From assembly GCA_035906055.1 (NCBI GenBank), contig JAMIFV010000018.1, positions 1 to 41,965 on the forward strand: 41,965 bases of DNA, given 5' to 3'. How positions within the stretch are numbered: the stretch's first letter is position 1; each line of letters begins with the position of its first letter. Source of the stretch: JAMIFV01 sp035906055 (GTDB lineage Bacteria > Pseudomonadota > Alphaproteobacteria > Rickettsiales > JABCZZ01). Below the pieces are notes generated by a model, which did not search any database, was not told the origin of the DNA, and was given only the letters and a program-made list of their open reading frames with translations. The position numbers and the translations under genes are program-made. Positions 31,562 to 39,464 of the stretch are shown one piece after another.

Positions 31562-32503
31562 TTAATGCCCTGCTAAAAATCTTTCCGCTTCTAGCGCTGC
31601 CATGCACCCTGTGCCCGCGGCTGTCACCGCCTGACGGAAAATCTTATCCTGCACGTCGCCCGCGGCAAACACACCGGGAATGCTGGTCCTGGTGGAGCCG
31701 GGCGTGGTGAGGATGTATTTATCTTCGTCCAGCTTCACATGCCCTTCAAAAATCTGCGTGTTGGGCGTATGGCCGATCGCCACGAAAGCGCCGTCGGTTT
31801 TATATTCCGTAACAGCGCCGGTCTTGACGTTCTTGAGCTTCACGGCGGTGAGGCTGGTGGGCTCTTCGGTGCCTGTGAATTCTTCCACTACCGTATCCCA
31901 GATCACGGAAATTTTCGGATGCTTGAACAGCCTCTCCTGCCCTATCTTTTCTGCACGAAGGAAATCGCGGCGGTGGATGAGCGTCACTTTGGTGGCGTGG
32001 TTGGTAAGATAAAGCGCTTCTTCAACGGCGCTGTTGCCACCCCCGATGACCACCACTTCCTTGCCACGGTAGAAGAACCCGTCGCAGGTGGCGCAGGCGG
32101 AAACGCCGAAGCCGGAAAATTTCTTTTCGCTGGGAATGTCCAGCCAGCGCGCCGACGCACCCGTCGCGATCACCAGCGTATCACCCGTATAGATATCGCC
32201 GCCATCGCCGTAGCAGGTGAACGGGCGTTTGCTCAAATCTACCTTCATGATCGTGTCGTCGATAATCTTCGTGCCAACGTGTGCTGCCTGCTTTTCCATC
32301 TGCTCCATGAGCCACGGCCCCTGAACAGCATGCTCAAAGCCGGGGAAGTTTTCCACATCCGTGGTGATGGTAAGCTGCCCGCCGGGCTGCATGCCACGTA
32401 CCATAATGGGATTAAGGCTGGCGCGCGCCGCATAAATGGCTGCTGTGCAACCGGCAGCGCCCGAGCCGAGAACAAGGACTTTGGAGTGATGAGTTTGAGG
32501 CAT
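31562..32503 (-). CDS. trxB: Thioredoxin reductase
   Basis: A 313-aa FAD/NADPH flavoenzyme that reduces thioredoxin in the cytoplasm. FAD-binding G-S-G-A-A-G (about 13-18), the redox pair C-A-T-C (in S-A-C-A-T-C-D-G), NADPH-binding G-G-G-N-S-A-V-E-E-A and the C-terminal G-V-F-A-A-G-D-V-Q-D are all present. The length is normal. It is adjacent to a thiol-based peroxidase gene, which may share the same reducing pathway, but a strong hairpin lies between them. Confidence 0.97.
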   Translation of the reverse strand: MPQTHHSKVLVLGSGAAGCTAAIYAARASLNPIMVRGMQPGGQLTITTDVENFPGFEHAVQGPWLMEQMEKQAAHVGTKIIDDTIMKVDLSKRPFTCYGDGGDIYTGDTLVIATGASARWLDIPSEKKFSGFGVSACATCDGFFYRGKEVVVIGGGNSAVEEALYLTNHATKVTLIHRRDFLRAEKIGQERLFKHPKISVIWDTVVEEFTGTEEPTSLTAVKLKNVKTGAVTEYKTDGAFVAIGHTPNTQIFEGHVKLDEDKYILTTPGSTRTSIPGVFAAGDVQDKIFRQAVTAAGTGCMAALEAERFLAGH

Positions 32504-32511
32504 TAGACTAT

Positions 32512-32572
32512 AGGCACCAGGCTCAAGGTGGCATTAGCAGAACTAATGCCTGTTGCCTCAAGCCTCGTGCCT
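32512..32572. repeat. Long imperfect palindrome between trxB and peroxiredoxin
   Basis: GGCATTAG (32530-32537) pairs with CTAATGCC (32543-32550), and outside it AGGCT (32519-32523) with AGCCT (32561-32565) and AGGCAC (32512-32517) with GTGCCT (32567-32572). It could be the terminator of the peroxiredoxin gene or a dispersed palindromic repeat. Confidence 0.55.
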
Positions 32573-32579
32573 ACCTTTC

Positions 32580-33218
32580 TTATATTTTTGCAGCGTGTTT
32601 CTTGAGGTACTTCGCAACGCCGTCAGCGTCGGCCTTCATGCCTTCATCGCCACGGTTCCAGTTGGCGGGGCACACTTCGCCATGCTCTTCGTGGAAGTTG
32701 AGCGCGTCTACCATGCGGATAGCGTCGTCAACGTTACGGCCAAGCGGCAGGTCGTTCACGATCTGGTGGCGCACAACGCCGTTACCGTCGATGAGGAACG
32801 TGCCGCGGAACGCTACCGCTTCACCGAGCAGCACGTCATAGTTGCGGGCGATGGATTTGGTGAGGTCGGCCACGAGCGGGTAGCCAACATTGCCGATGCC
32901 GCCTTTTTCCACGGGAGTCTGCTTCCACGCGAAATGGCTGAAGTGGGAGTCAACCGACACGCCGATCACTTCCGCGCCGCGCGCCTTGAATTCTTTCACG
33001 CGGTTGCCGAAAGCGATGATCTCGGACGGGCACACGAAGGTGAAATCCAGCGGGTAGAAAAACAGAACGCCTTTCTTGCCCTGCTTGGTCACTTTGCCTT
33101 CGGCATTGCGCTTGATGCCGAGAAACTCGAACAGGTTGAATTTGTCGTTGAAGGAGTTGTCCGCCATCACTGCGGTTGCAGTGAAATCCGGTGCTGGTTT
33201 GCCTACGAGAACGGCCAT
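32580..33218 (-). CDS. 2-Cys peroxiredoxin (AhpC/Prx1 type)
   Basis: A 212-aa thiol peroxidase that reduces H2O2 and organic peroxides. The peroxidatic Cys lies in F-T-F-V-C-P-S-E and the resolving Cys in G-E-V-C-P-A-N-W near the C-terminus. The catalytic Arg lies in the R-G-T-F-L-I-D segment. The longer Prx1-like form (about 200 aa, with the insertion F-L-G-I-K-R-N-A-E-G near 30) is common in alphaproteobacteria. It is reduced by AhpF/AhpD or thioredoxin; trxB is next to it. Upstream is a strong hairpin after ndk. Confidence 0.93.
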   Translation of the reverse strand: MAVLVGKPAPDFTATAVMADNSFNDKFNLFEFLGIKRNAEGKVTKQGKKGVLFFYPLDFTFVCPSEIIAFGNRVKEFKARGAEVIGVSVDSHFSHFAWKQTPVEKGGIGNVGYPLVADLTKSIARNYDVLLGEAVAFRGTFLIDGNGVVRHQIVNDLPLGRNVDDAIRMVDALNFHEEHGEVCPANWNRGDEGMKADADGVAKYLKKHAAKI

Positions 33219-33264
33219 TGGGTAGCTCCATTGGTTAAGGGTTTTTAGAATGGGTATAACATAG

Positions 33265-33298
33265 AGCCCCGCGCCCTATAGTCAAGGGCAGCGGGGCT
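33265..33298. terminator. Strong GC-rich hairpin between ndk and peroxiredoxin
   Basis: AGCCCCGC (33265-33272) pairs with GCGGGGCT (33291-33298), with an inner stem GCCCT/AGGGC. A TTTATT run follows on the plus strand and a weaker one on the minus strand. It separates ndk from the peroxiredoxin gene and most likely ends the ndk transcript. Confidence 0.6.
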
Positions 33299-33326
33299 TT
33301 ATTAAAAGACTTTGAAGGCGCGGGTA

Positions 33327-33749
33327 TTACCCTACAACTTCCAGGTCGCTGAAGAAGAACTTGATTTCGATGGCGGCATTCTCGGGGGAGTCGGAGCCAT
33401 GCACGGAATTGCGTTCGATGGATTCGCCGAATTCCTTGCGGATGGTGCCGGCAGTAGCCTTTGCGGGGTCGGTAGCACCCATCACTTCGCGATTCCTGAG
33501 CACGGCGTTTTCGCCTTCAAGCACCTGAACGACCACGGGTTCGGAGATCATGTAGGCGACCAGTTCACCGTAGAACGGACGCGCCTTGTGCACGATGTAG
33601 AACTGCTCAGCCTGGGCCTTGCTCAGCCACAGGCGCTTCTGCGCCACGATACGCAGGCCACTGGCCTCGAACACGGCATTCACTTTGCCCGTCAGGTTGC
33701 GCTTGGTCACATCCGGCTTGAGGATGGAAAGGGTACGCTCGGTAGCCAT
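33327..33749 (-). CDS. ndk: Nucleoside diphosphate kinase
   Basis: A 140-aa enzyme that balances nucleoside triphosphates by phosphate transfer through a His. It shows the whole family pattern: E-R-T-L-S-I-L-K-P-D near the start, then K-A-R-P-F-Y-G-E-L, G-E-N-A-V-L-R-N-R-E-V-M-G-A-T-D-P, and the catalytic H in N-S-V-H-G-S-D-S. Length typical. It is probably transcribed alone between the dnaJ hairpin region and the terminator at 33265-33298. Confidence 0.97.
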   Translation of the reverse strand: MATERTLSILKPDVTKRNLTGKVNAVFEASGLRIVAQKRLWLSKAQAEQFYIVHKARPFYGELVAYMISEPVVVQVLEGENAVLRNREVMGATDPAKATAGTIRKEFGESIERNSVHGSDSPENAAIEIKFFFSDLEVVG

Positions 33750-33805
33750 AAGAAATATCCTTAAGTGTTAAAATTGTGCCCTCCTATTAGGGGGCTTTGA
33801 AAGCA

Positions 33806-33826
33806 GTTGCAAGTTGCAAGTTGCAG
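33806..33826. repeat. Three tandem 7-bp repeats (GTTGCAA)
   Basis: GTTGCAA-GTTGCAA-GTTGCAG lies between ndk and dnaJ, followed by quasi-repeats of the form CTGTAGACTGTAACCTAAAACC. They look like a small intergenic minisatellite of the host. A GCCCTC/GGGGGC hairpin lies just before. No function can be assigned. Confidence 0.55.
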
Positions 33827-33871
33827 GCAATGGCGCAAAAATGCTGAAACCTGTAGACTGTAACCTAAAAC

Positions 33872-35014
33872 CTACTCCCGGAACATCTCCTTGAGCCTGC
33901 CGAAAAACCCTTCGGATTCAGGGCTGGTATGGCCGCCGGATTTTTCAAGCTCCCTGAGGAGTTCCTTTTGTTTTTTATTAAGGTTAACCGGCGTTTCCAC
34001 ATTCACCTGAATGAACATGTCGCCACGCGCATTGCCGCGCATCGGCGTCATGCCCTTGCCGCGCAGGCGAAAGGTGTGGCCGCCCTGCGTGCCTTCGGGC
34101 ACTGTCACTTTTACCTTTGCGCCTTCAATCGTGGGCGCTTCGATGCTGCCGCCCAGCGCCGCAGTCGTGAACGGGATGGGCACTTTGCACAGCAGGTTGT
34201 TGCCGTCGCGCTGGAAAAACGTATGCGGGCGTATGGAGAGGAATATATAGAGGTCGCCGTCCTGCCCGCCGCGCGTGCCCGCTTCGCCTTCACCGGAAAG
34301 GCGGATGCGCGTGCCTTCTTCCACACCCGCCGGGATGTTCACCAGCAGTGACTTTTCCTTGCGCGTGCGGCCACTGCCTGCGCACTGCCTGCACGGGTCC
34401 TTGACGATCTTGCCGGTGCCCTGACAGCTGTTGCAGCCGCGTTCAATGGTGAAGAACCCCTGCTGTACGCGCACGCGGCCAGCGCCGTTGCATGTGCCGC
34501 AGGTGATGGGCTTGCTGCCCGCTTCCGCGCCGCTGCCCTTGCAGCCTTCGCAGCCGACGGAGGTTGTTACCTTGATGGTTTCCTGTTTCCCGGCGAATGC
34601 CTCTTCCAGCGATATGGAAAGGTTATAGCGCAGATCCGCCCCGCGCGACGCGCCGGACGCTCCGCCCTGCCCGCGGCTTGCCGCACCGCCGAACCCGCCG
34701 AAGAAATCTTCGAATATATCGGAGAAGCTGGAGGAGAAATCAAACCCGCCAGCGCCCGCACCCGCGCCTGCGCGCCCACCGCCACCGCCTTCAAACGCCT
34801 GATGGCCGAAGCGGTCATAGGTGGCGCGCTTCTGATCGTCCTTGAGCACGTCATAGGCTTCGTTGATCTCTTTGAATTTCTGCTCGGCTTTTTTATTGCC
34901 CGCATTGCGGTCAGGATGGTGCTCCATCGCCAGCTTGCGGTACGCCTTCTTTATCGTATCCGCATCGGCGTTGCGCTGGACACCAAGGGTTTCATAATAA
35001 TCGCGTTTGGTCAT
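33872..35014 (-). CDS. dnaJ: Chaperone DnaJ
   Basis: A 380-aa co-chaperone of DnaK. J domain with H-P-D (about 33-35), Gly/Phe-rich linker with many G, A and F, and four zinc-binding repeats of C-x-x-C-x-G-x-G (C-E-G-C-K-G-S-G; C-G-T-C-N-G-A-G; C-N-S-C-Q-G-T-G; C-R-Q-C-A-G-S-G), then the substrate-binding beta domains. It follows dnaK on the same strand with a 66-bp gap and would share its heat-shock promoter. Confidence 0.98.
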   Translation of the reverse strand: MTKRDYYETLGVQRNADADTIKKAYRKLAMEHHPDRNAGNKKAEQKFKEINEAYDVLKDDQKRATYDRFGHQAFEGGGGGRAGAGAGAGGFDFSSSFSDIFEDFFGGFGGAASRGQGGASGASRGADLRYNLSISLEEAFAGKQETIKVTTSVGCEGCKGSGAEAGSKPITCGTCNGAGRVRVQQGFFTIERGCNSCQGTGKIVKDPCRQCAGSGRTRKEKSLLVNIPAGVEEGTRIRLSGEGEAGTRGGQDGDLYIFLSIRPHTFFQRDGNNLLCKVPIPFTTAALGGSIEAPTIEGAKVKVTVPEGTQGGHTFRLRGKGMTPMRGNARGDMFIQVNVETPVNLNKKQKELLRELEKSGGHTSPESEGFFGRLKEMFRE

Positions 35015-35080
35015 AGATCAGTCCCGAGGGACGAGTAACGAGTTACAAGGGGCACCCCCTCGCCACTCGCCCCTCGCAAC

Positions 35081-37009
35081 TTACTTCTTTTTGTTTTCGT
35101 CCACTTCTTCGTAATCGGCATCCACAACGCCTTCGCCGCCGCCGGACGCCGTATTGGCATCGTCAGTAGCGGAGGAAGAAGAGGCATTATCGCCGCCGCC
35201 GGACTGCTGCGCCTTGTAGAGGGCTTCACCCAGCTTCATGGAGGACTGGGTAAGCGCCTGCAGCTTGGCATTGATGGCTTCCACGTCGCCGCTGTCAAGC
35301 ACCTGCCTGAGCGCCTCCATATCCTTCTCGATGGCGTCCTTGTCGGAAGCGGGGATCTTGTCGCCGTGCTCCTTGAGGTTTTTGTCCACTGAATGGAGCA
35401 TGCTTTCAGCATGGTTCTTCGCCTCGATCAGCGCGCGGCGCTTCTTGTCTTCCGCTGCATTGGCTTCAGCATCCTTCACCATGCGCTTGATATCGTCGTC
35501 GGAAAGGCCGCCGGAAGCCTGGATGCGTATCTGCTGTTCCTTGGCCGTGGCCTTGTCTTTCGCCGATACGTTCACGATGCCGTTTGCGTCGATGTCGAAG
35601 GTCACTTCGATCTGCGGCATGCCGCGCGGTGAGGGCGGAATGCCCATCAGGTCGAACTGGCCGAGCAGCTTGTTGTCCGCCGCCATTTCGCGCTCGCCCT
35701 GGAACACGCGGATCGTCACCGCGGTCTGGTTGTCGTCGGCGGTCGAGAAGGTCTGGCTCTTCTTGGTGGGGATGGTGGTGTTACGGTCGATCAGGCGTGT
35801 GAACACACCGCCCAGCGTTTCGATGCCGAGCGAAAGCGGAGTCACGTCGAGCAGCAGCACGTCCTTCACATCGCCCTTGAGCACGCCCGCCTGAATGGCA
35901 GCGCCGATCGCCACCACTTCATCCGGGTTCACGCCCTTGTGCGGCTCGCGGCCAAAGAGGTTCTTCACCGTTTCCACGACCTTGGGCATGCGCGTCATGC
36001 CGCCCACGAGGATTACCTCCTGAATGTCGTTCATGGAGAGGCCCGCATCCTTCAGCGCCGCCTTGCAGGGAGCGACGGTGCGCTGGATGAGTTCGTCCAC
36101 AAGCTGTTCCAGCTTGGCGCGGGTCAGTTTGACGTTGAGATGCTTCGGGCCGGTAGCGTCCGCCGTGATGAACGGCAGGCTCACTTCCGTCTGCATGGCG
36201 GAAGAAAGCTCAATCTTGGCTTTTTCAGCAGCTTCCTTCAGGCGCTGCACCGCATCCTTGAAACCGCGCAGGTCGATGCCCGACTCTTTCTTGAATTCGC
36301 TGGCAAGGTAATCGACGAGCTTGATGTCGAAATCCTCACCGCCAAGGAAGGTGTCGCCGTTGGTAGCCTTCACCTCGAACACGCCATCGCCGATCTCAAG
36401 GATAGAGATATCGAACGTACCGCCGCCAAGGTCGTATACGGCAATCGTGCGGGTCTTGTCGGTCTTGTCGAGGCCGTAGGCAAGCGCTGCCGCCGTCGGC
36501 TCGTTGATGATGCGCAGCACTTCGAGGCCCGCGATTTTACCGGCGTCCTTGGTAGCCTGACGCTGGGCGTCATTGAAGTACGCCGGAACCGTGATAACGG
36601 CCTGTGTCACTTTTTCGCCAAGGTAGGCTTCGGCGGTTTCCTTCATCTTGATGAGCGTGAAGGCGCTGATCTGGCTGGGGCTGTATTTTTCGCCGCGCGC
36701 TTCCACCCACGCGTCGCCGTTATCGGCTTTCACGATGTTGTAAGGCACCAGTTCCTTGTCCTTTGCCGTGGTGGGGTCGTTATAGGTGCGGCCAATAAGG
36801 CGCTTCACCGCATACACCGTGTTCTGCGGGTTAAGCGACGCCTGACGCTTGGCGGACTGGCCAACCAGACGCTCGTTTTCCGTAAACGCGACGATGGAAG
36901 GCGTTGTGCGCGCCCCTTCGGAGTTTTCGATCACCTGTGCGGTCTTGCCGTCCATGATAGCGACGCAGGAATTGGTGGTTCCCAAATCTATGCCAATGAC
37001 TTTGCTCAT
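35081..37009 (-). CDS. dnaK: Chaperone DnaK (Hsp70)
   Basis: A 642-aa Hsp70 ATPase. The N-terminus G-I-D-L-G-T-T-N-S, V-P-A-Y-F-N-D-A-Q-R, A-V-Y-D-L-G-G-G-T-F-D and V-G-G-M-T-R-M-P are the ATPase signatures; the substrate-binding domain and a D-A-D-Y-E-E-V-D tail follow. Length normal. The upstream region has a good match to the alphaproteobacterial sigma-32 promoter, so it should be heat-inducible. Confidence 0.99.
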   Translation of the reverse strand: MSKVIGIDLGTTNSCVAIMDGKTAQVIENSEGARTTPSIVAFTENERLVGQSAKRQASLNPQNTVYAVKRLIGRTYNDPTTAKDKELVPYNIVKADNGDAWVEARGEKYSPSQISAFTLIKMKETAEAYLGEKVTQAVITVPAYFNDAQRQATKDAGKIAGLEVLRIINEPTAAALAYGLDKTDKTRTIAVYDLGGGTFDISILEIGDGVFEVKATNGDTFLGGEDFDIKLVDYLASEFKKESGIDLRGFKDAVQRLKEAAEKAKIELSSAMQTEVSLPFITADATGPKHLNVKLTRAKLEQLVDELIQRTVAPCKAALKDAGLSMNDIQEVILVGGMTRMPKVVETVKNLFGREPHKGVNPDEVVAIGAAIQAGVLKGDVKDVLLLDVTPLSLGIETLGGVFTRLIDRNTTIPTKKSQTFSTADDNQTAVTIRVFQGEREMAADNKLLGQFDLMGIPPSPRGMPQIEVTFDIDANGIVNVSAKDKATAKEQQIRIQASGGLSDDDIKRMVKDAEANAAEDKKRRALIEAKNHAESMLHSVDKNLKEHGDKIPASDKDAIEKDMEALRQVLDSGDVEAINAKLQALTQSSMKLGEALYKAQQSGGGDNASSSSATDDANTASGGGEGVVDADYEEVDENKKK

Positions 37010-37044
37010 TTTTCCCTCTTAGCTAGTAAAGTTTCATGAGGGGT

Positions 37045-37072
37045 ATATAAGCTAAAAAACCGCTATTGCAAG
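37045..37072 (-). promoter_or_regulatory. Sigma-32 heat-shock promoter of dnaKJ
   Basis: On the minus strand CTTG (37069-37072) is followed after exactly 17 bp by CTTATAT (37045-37051), a full match to the alphaproteobacterial heat-shock consensus CTTG-N17/18-CYTATNT. It lies 35 bp before the dnaK ATG. No CIRCE inverted repeat was seen. Confidence 0.8.
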
Positions 37073-37276
37073 AGCGCCGGGAAAATATTCCCCACATCAT
37101 AAGGTTTTGGCAGGGCTTTGCGTCGGCCGGACCGGCAATCAGCGTGATCAACAGTAGCCCATTATAACCGCATATATGGGCCTTGCTGGCAAAAGCGCCC
37201 TTGTAACCGGCCAGCCGATTCTGGTAGATGATGGATTCACCGCTCAAGAATCCGCACGAACAGGAAAGGCACTATC

Positions 37277-37783
37277 ATGACCATCTCGATGTACAACGCT
37301 TCCATCCCCGGCTTTATCAAAGGGCTGGAAAGCCTCTTGGCCATACTCTCCAAGGCGGAGGCCTATGCCGCCGGTAAGAAGATCGACCCGCTGGTGCTGA
37401 CAAGCGCACGCCTCGCTCCCGACATGTTCCCGCTTACCAAGCAGGTTCAGATCGCCACCGATATGGTGAAGGGCTTTGCCGCAAGGATGTCGGGCGTGGA
37501 TATCCCCAAATATGAAGACAGCGAAAAGACCTTCCCCGAACTGCAAGCCCGCATCAATAAGACCATTGCGTTCCTTAAGAGCGTGGATGCCAAGGCCATC
37601 GACGCATCGGAAGGCAAGGCAGTACAGCTCAAATTCGGCCCGAAAGAGTTCAGCTTCAACGGCCTGCCCTATCTTATCAGCTTCGTGATACCGAACTTTT
37701 ATTTCCATGTGACGGCGGCCTATGCCATCCTGCGCCATAACGGGCTGGATATCGGCAAGGCGGATTTCCTCGGCAATGTATAA
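37277..37783 (+). CDS. DUF1993 protein
   Basis: A 168-aa protein of the DUF1993 family, a helical-bundle protein related to the DinB-like fold. Family marks are seen: A-S-I-P-G-F-I-K-G-L near the start, D-M-F-P-L-T-K-Q-V-Q in the centre, Y-E-D-S-E-K-T-F-P-E-L and F-Y-F-H-V-T-A-A-Y-A-I-L-R-H-N-G near the end. The ribosome site AGGAAAGG precedes the ATG. It diverges from dnaK. Its activity is not known. Confidence 0.88.
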   Translation: MTISMYNASIPGFIKGLESLLAILSKAEAYAAGKKIDPLVLTSARLAPDMFPLTKQVQIATDMVKGFAARMSGVDIPKYEDSEKTFPELQARINKTIAFLKSVDAKAIDASEGKAVQLKFGPKEFSFNGLPYLISFVIPNFYFHVTAAYAILRHNGLDIGKADFLGNV

Positions 37784-37796
37784 AAAGCATCCCGTC

Positions 37797-37953
37797 ATTC
37801 CGGCGGAAGCCGGAATCTAGGATCAGGACTCATAAATTCCCCTCTCCTGCAAAGCGGGAGAGGGTTGCGCAGGCTTTGCTGCGCAGCAGCTTAGCCGGAG
37901 CTGGGTGAGGGTGAATGTAAATGCCCCCCTCACCTCGGTAGCAGCTAAACCCA
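37797..37953. repeat. Intergenic palindromic repeats of the host
   Basis: Several palindromes are arranged in a row: ATTCCGGC-GGAA-GCCGGAAT (37797-37816), CCCTCTCC paired with GGAGAGGG (37840-37864), GCGCA...TGCGC (from about 37867) and GGTGAGGG with CCCCTCACC. These are of the dispersed repeat type common between alphaproteobacterial genes. The first may end DUF1993 transcription. The stretch between 37784 and 38002 holds no gene. Confidence 0.7.
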
Positions 37954-38002
37954 AGGCAAACGCGTCGTCGGTATGACGATAGTTCAAGGGCGATGACGAA
38001 TA

Positions 38003-38551
38003 CTATTTCCACTTAATCGAACAGCCAATGCTTGAATGTTGCGCCGCGCTGGTTTTGCCGGTGGCCGCGACTTCCTGCATGGCCAGCAGCAGTTCACGCC
38101 TTGCGTCCACCACTTCCAGCCTGCCGCCTTCGTCCAGCCTGCCGCGATACTGCAGCTCCAGCCGGGCATTGTACCCGAAGAAATCCGGCGTGCAGACCGC
38201 ATCATAGGCTCTTGCCACTTCCTGCGTTTCGTCAATCACGTAAGGGAAGGTCATGCCATGTTCGGCGGCAAAGCGCTTCATATGGTCGAATGAATCGTCA
38301 GGCGACCTCACCGTATCGTTGGCCATGATACCCACCACGCCGATGCCCGCCGCCTGCAGCTCCTGTGCGTCGCTGACAATGCGCCTGATAGCCGATTTTA
38401 CATATGGGCAATGGTTGCAGATGAACATCACCACAAGGCCTTTGGGGCCTTTCACGCTATCGAGCGTGTAGGTTTTACCGTCCACCCCCGTCAGGCTGAA
38501 CGGCGATGCCTTAAGTCCAGTCTTCGCGACTGGGGTTTCCAATGCCGGCAT
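38003..38551 (-). CDS. Thioredoxin-fold protein (AhpC/TSA-like, CNHC motif)
   Basis: A 182-aa protein starting at ATG 38551, preceded by a GGAGC site; longer frames overlap the upstream gene too far. It has a thioredoxin fold with redox motif C-N-H-C-P-Y-V (near residue 45) and a following G-V-V-G-I-M-A-N-D segment, as in a widespread family of thioredoxin-like proteins of unknown substrate. It carries no signal peptide. It overlaps the end of the membrane protein gene by 41 bp. The C-terminus contains a Ser/Gly-rich tail with a Cys. Confidence 0.85.
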   Translation of the reverse strand: MPALETPVAKTGLKASPFSLTGVDGKTYTLDSVKGPKGLVVMFICNHCPYVKSAIRRIVSDAQELQAAGIGVVGIMANDTVRSPDDSFDHMKRFAAEHGMTFPYVIDETQEVARAYDAVCTPDFFGYNARLELQYRGRLDEGGRLEVVDARRELLLAMQEVAATGKTSAAQHSSIGCSIKWK

Positions 38552-39464
38552 GTTGACGCTCCTGTTTTGGTTTAGAGGGTTTGATATCCACCTTGCCCAC
38601 TTTATTGAGCAATAAAAGGCCGGGTAACGACGAGACGAACGACAGCGCGAACATGCACAGCGAAAGCGCGATGCCAACGTTGGGGTCAACATCCCTGCCC
38701 ATCATCGTATGCATGAGCCCGGCACCGTAAAAATAGGTAAACTCCCTGAGCCCCAGCCCCCCTGGCGAAACCGGGATCATCGAAGCAATGCTGGCCGCGC
38801 AATAGAGCGTGATGTATTCCAGCAAATGCCCCCCGTGCCCGATGGAATTCCACAGCATATAAAGCGTGGCGATCCAGAACACCTGCGCCATGATCGAGTA
38901 GTAAAGCGACCCTATCATATCGACGGGCAGCTGCTTGAGCAGCCTGCGGGAAGCCACCACATACGCGATGGGGGTGATAATGGTAGCCGACATCAGCAGG
39001 AAGCTGCCATAGGGAACGGCGTTATTGACCCCTGTCAGGTAGCAACCCAGGAAGAAGGTGAGCATAATGACGCACAGGCCGCTGGCACGGTCAGCCACCA
39101 TGATACGTATGCCCTGCACCGTGTTCATTTCCATACGCTTGCGCACCAGCATCACTTTATAGGCGTCGCCGCCGATGCCGCCGGGCAGCAGGAAGTTATA
39201 GAACGCCCCCACATAATACAGTACGAGGGCGAAACGCCAGCTCATCTCGAACATGGATTTAGTGAAAAAATAGCGCATGCGCATGGCGGAAGATATTTGC
39301 GCACCGGTCGCAAGCATAAGCGCCGCAATCCCCTCTCCGATGGATATCTGGCTCATATGCTTGCCAAGCGCGTCTATATCCACCTCGCCAAGCACCAGCG
39401 CCAGAAGTGAGAACGCGAACAGGTACTTAAAAAGGGACGATACCTTAGGGTGGAGTTTCTTCAT
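38511..39464 (-). CDS. Lysylphosphatidylglycerol synthase-TM / UPF0104 family membrane protein
   Basis: A 317-aa inner-membrane protein with about eight helices. It resembles the flippase-like transmembrane domain of MprF and the UPF0104 proteins; the G-G-I-G-G-D-A-Y-K-V motif (near 95-104) and P-V-S-P-G-G-L-G-L-R-E near 232-242 are the typical marks. There is no synthase domain, so it is probably a lipid or glycolipid transport/flippase-like protein. Its ATG overlaps the photolyase stop (ATGA). Confidence 0.88.
   Translation of the reverse strand: MKKLHPKVSSLFKYLFAFSLLALVLGEVDIDALGKHMSQISIGEGIAALMLATGAQISSAMRMRYFFTKSMFEMSWRFALVLYYVGAFYNFLLPGGIGGDAYKVMLVRKRMEMNTVQGIRIMVADRASGLCVIMLTFFLGCYLTGVNNAVPYGSFLLMSATIITPIAYVVASRRLLKQLPVDMIGSLYYSIMAQVFWIATLYMLWNSIGHGGHLLEYITLYCAASIASMIPVSPGGLGLREFTYFYGAGLMHTMMGRDVDPNVGIALSLCMFALSFVSSLPGLLLLNKVGKVDIKPSKPKQERQHAGIGNPSREDWT

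Noticed and set aside
31739..32506. A 255-aa plus-strand frame opposite trxB
   Set aside because: Antisense to a certain gene, no ribosome site and no recognisable domain.
33806..33826. CRISPR array
   Set aside because: The repeat unit is 7 bp, tandem without spacers, and there are no cas genes in the window.
35939..37039. A 366-aa plus-strand reading frame opposite dnaK
   Set aside because: It lies wholly antisense to dnaK, has no family features and is a by-product of the codon bias of a GC-rich gene.
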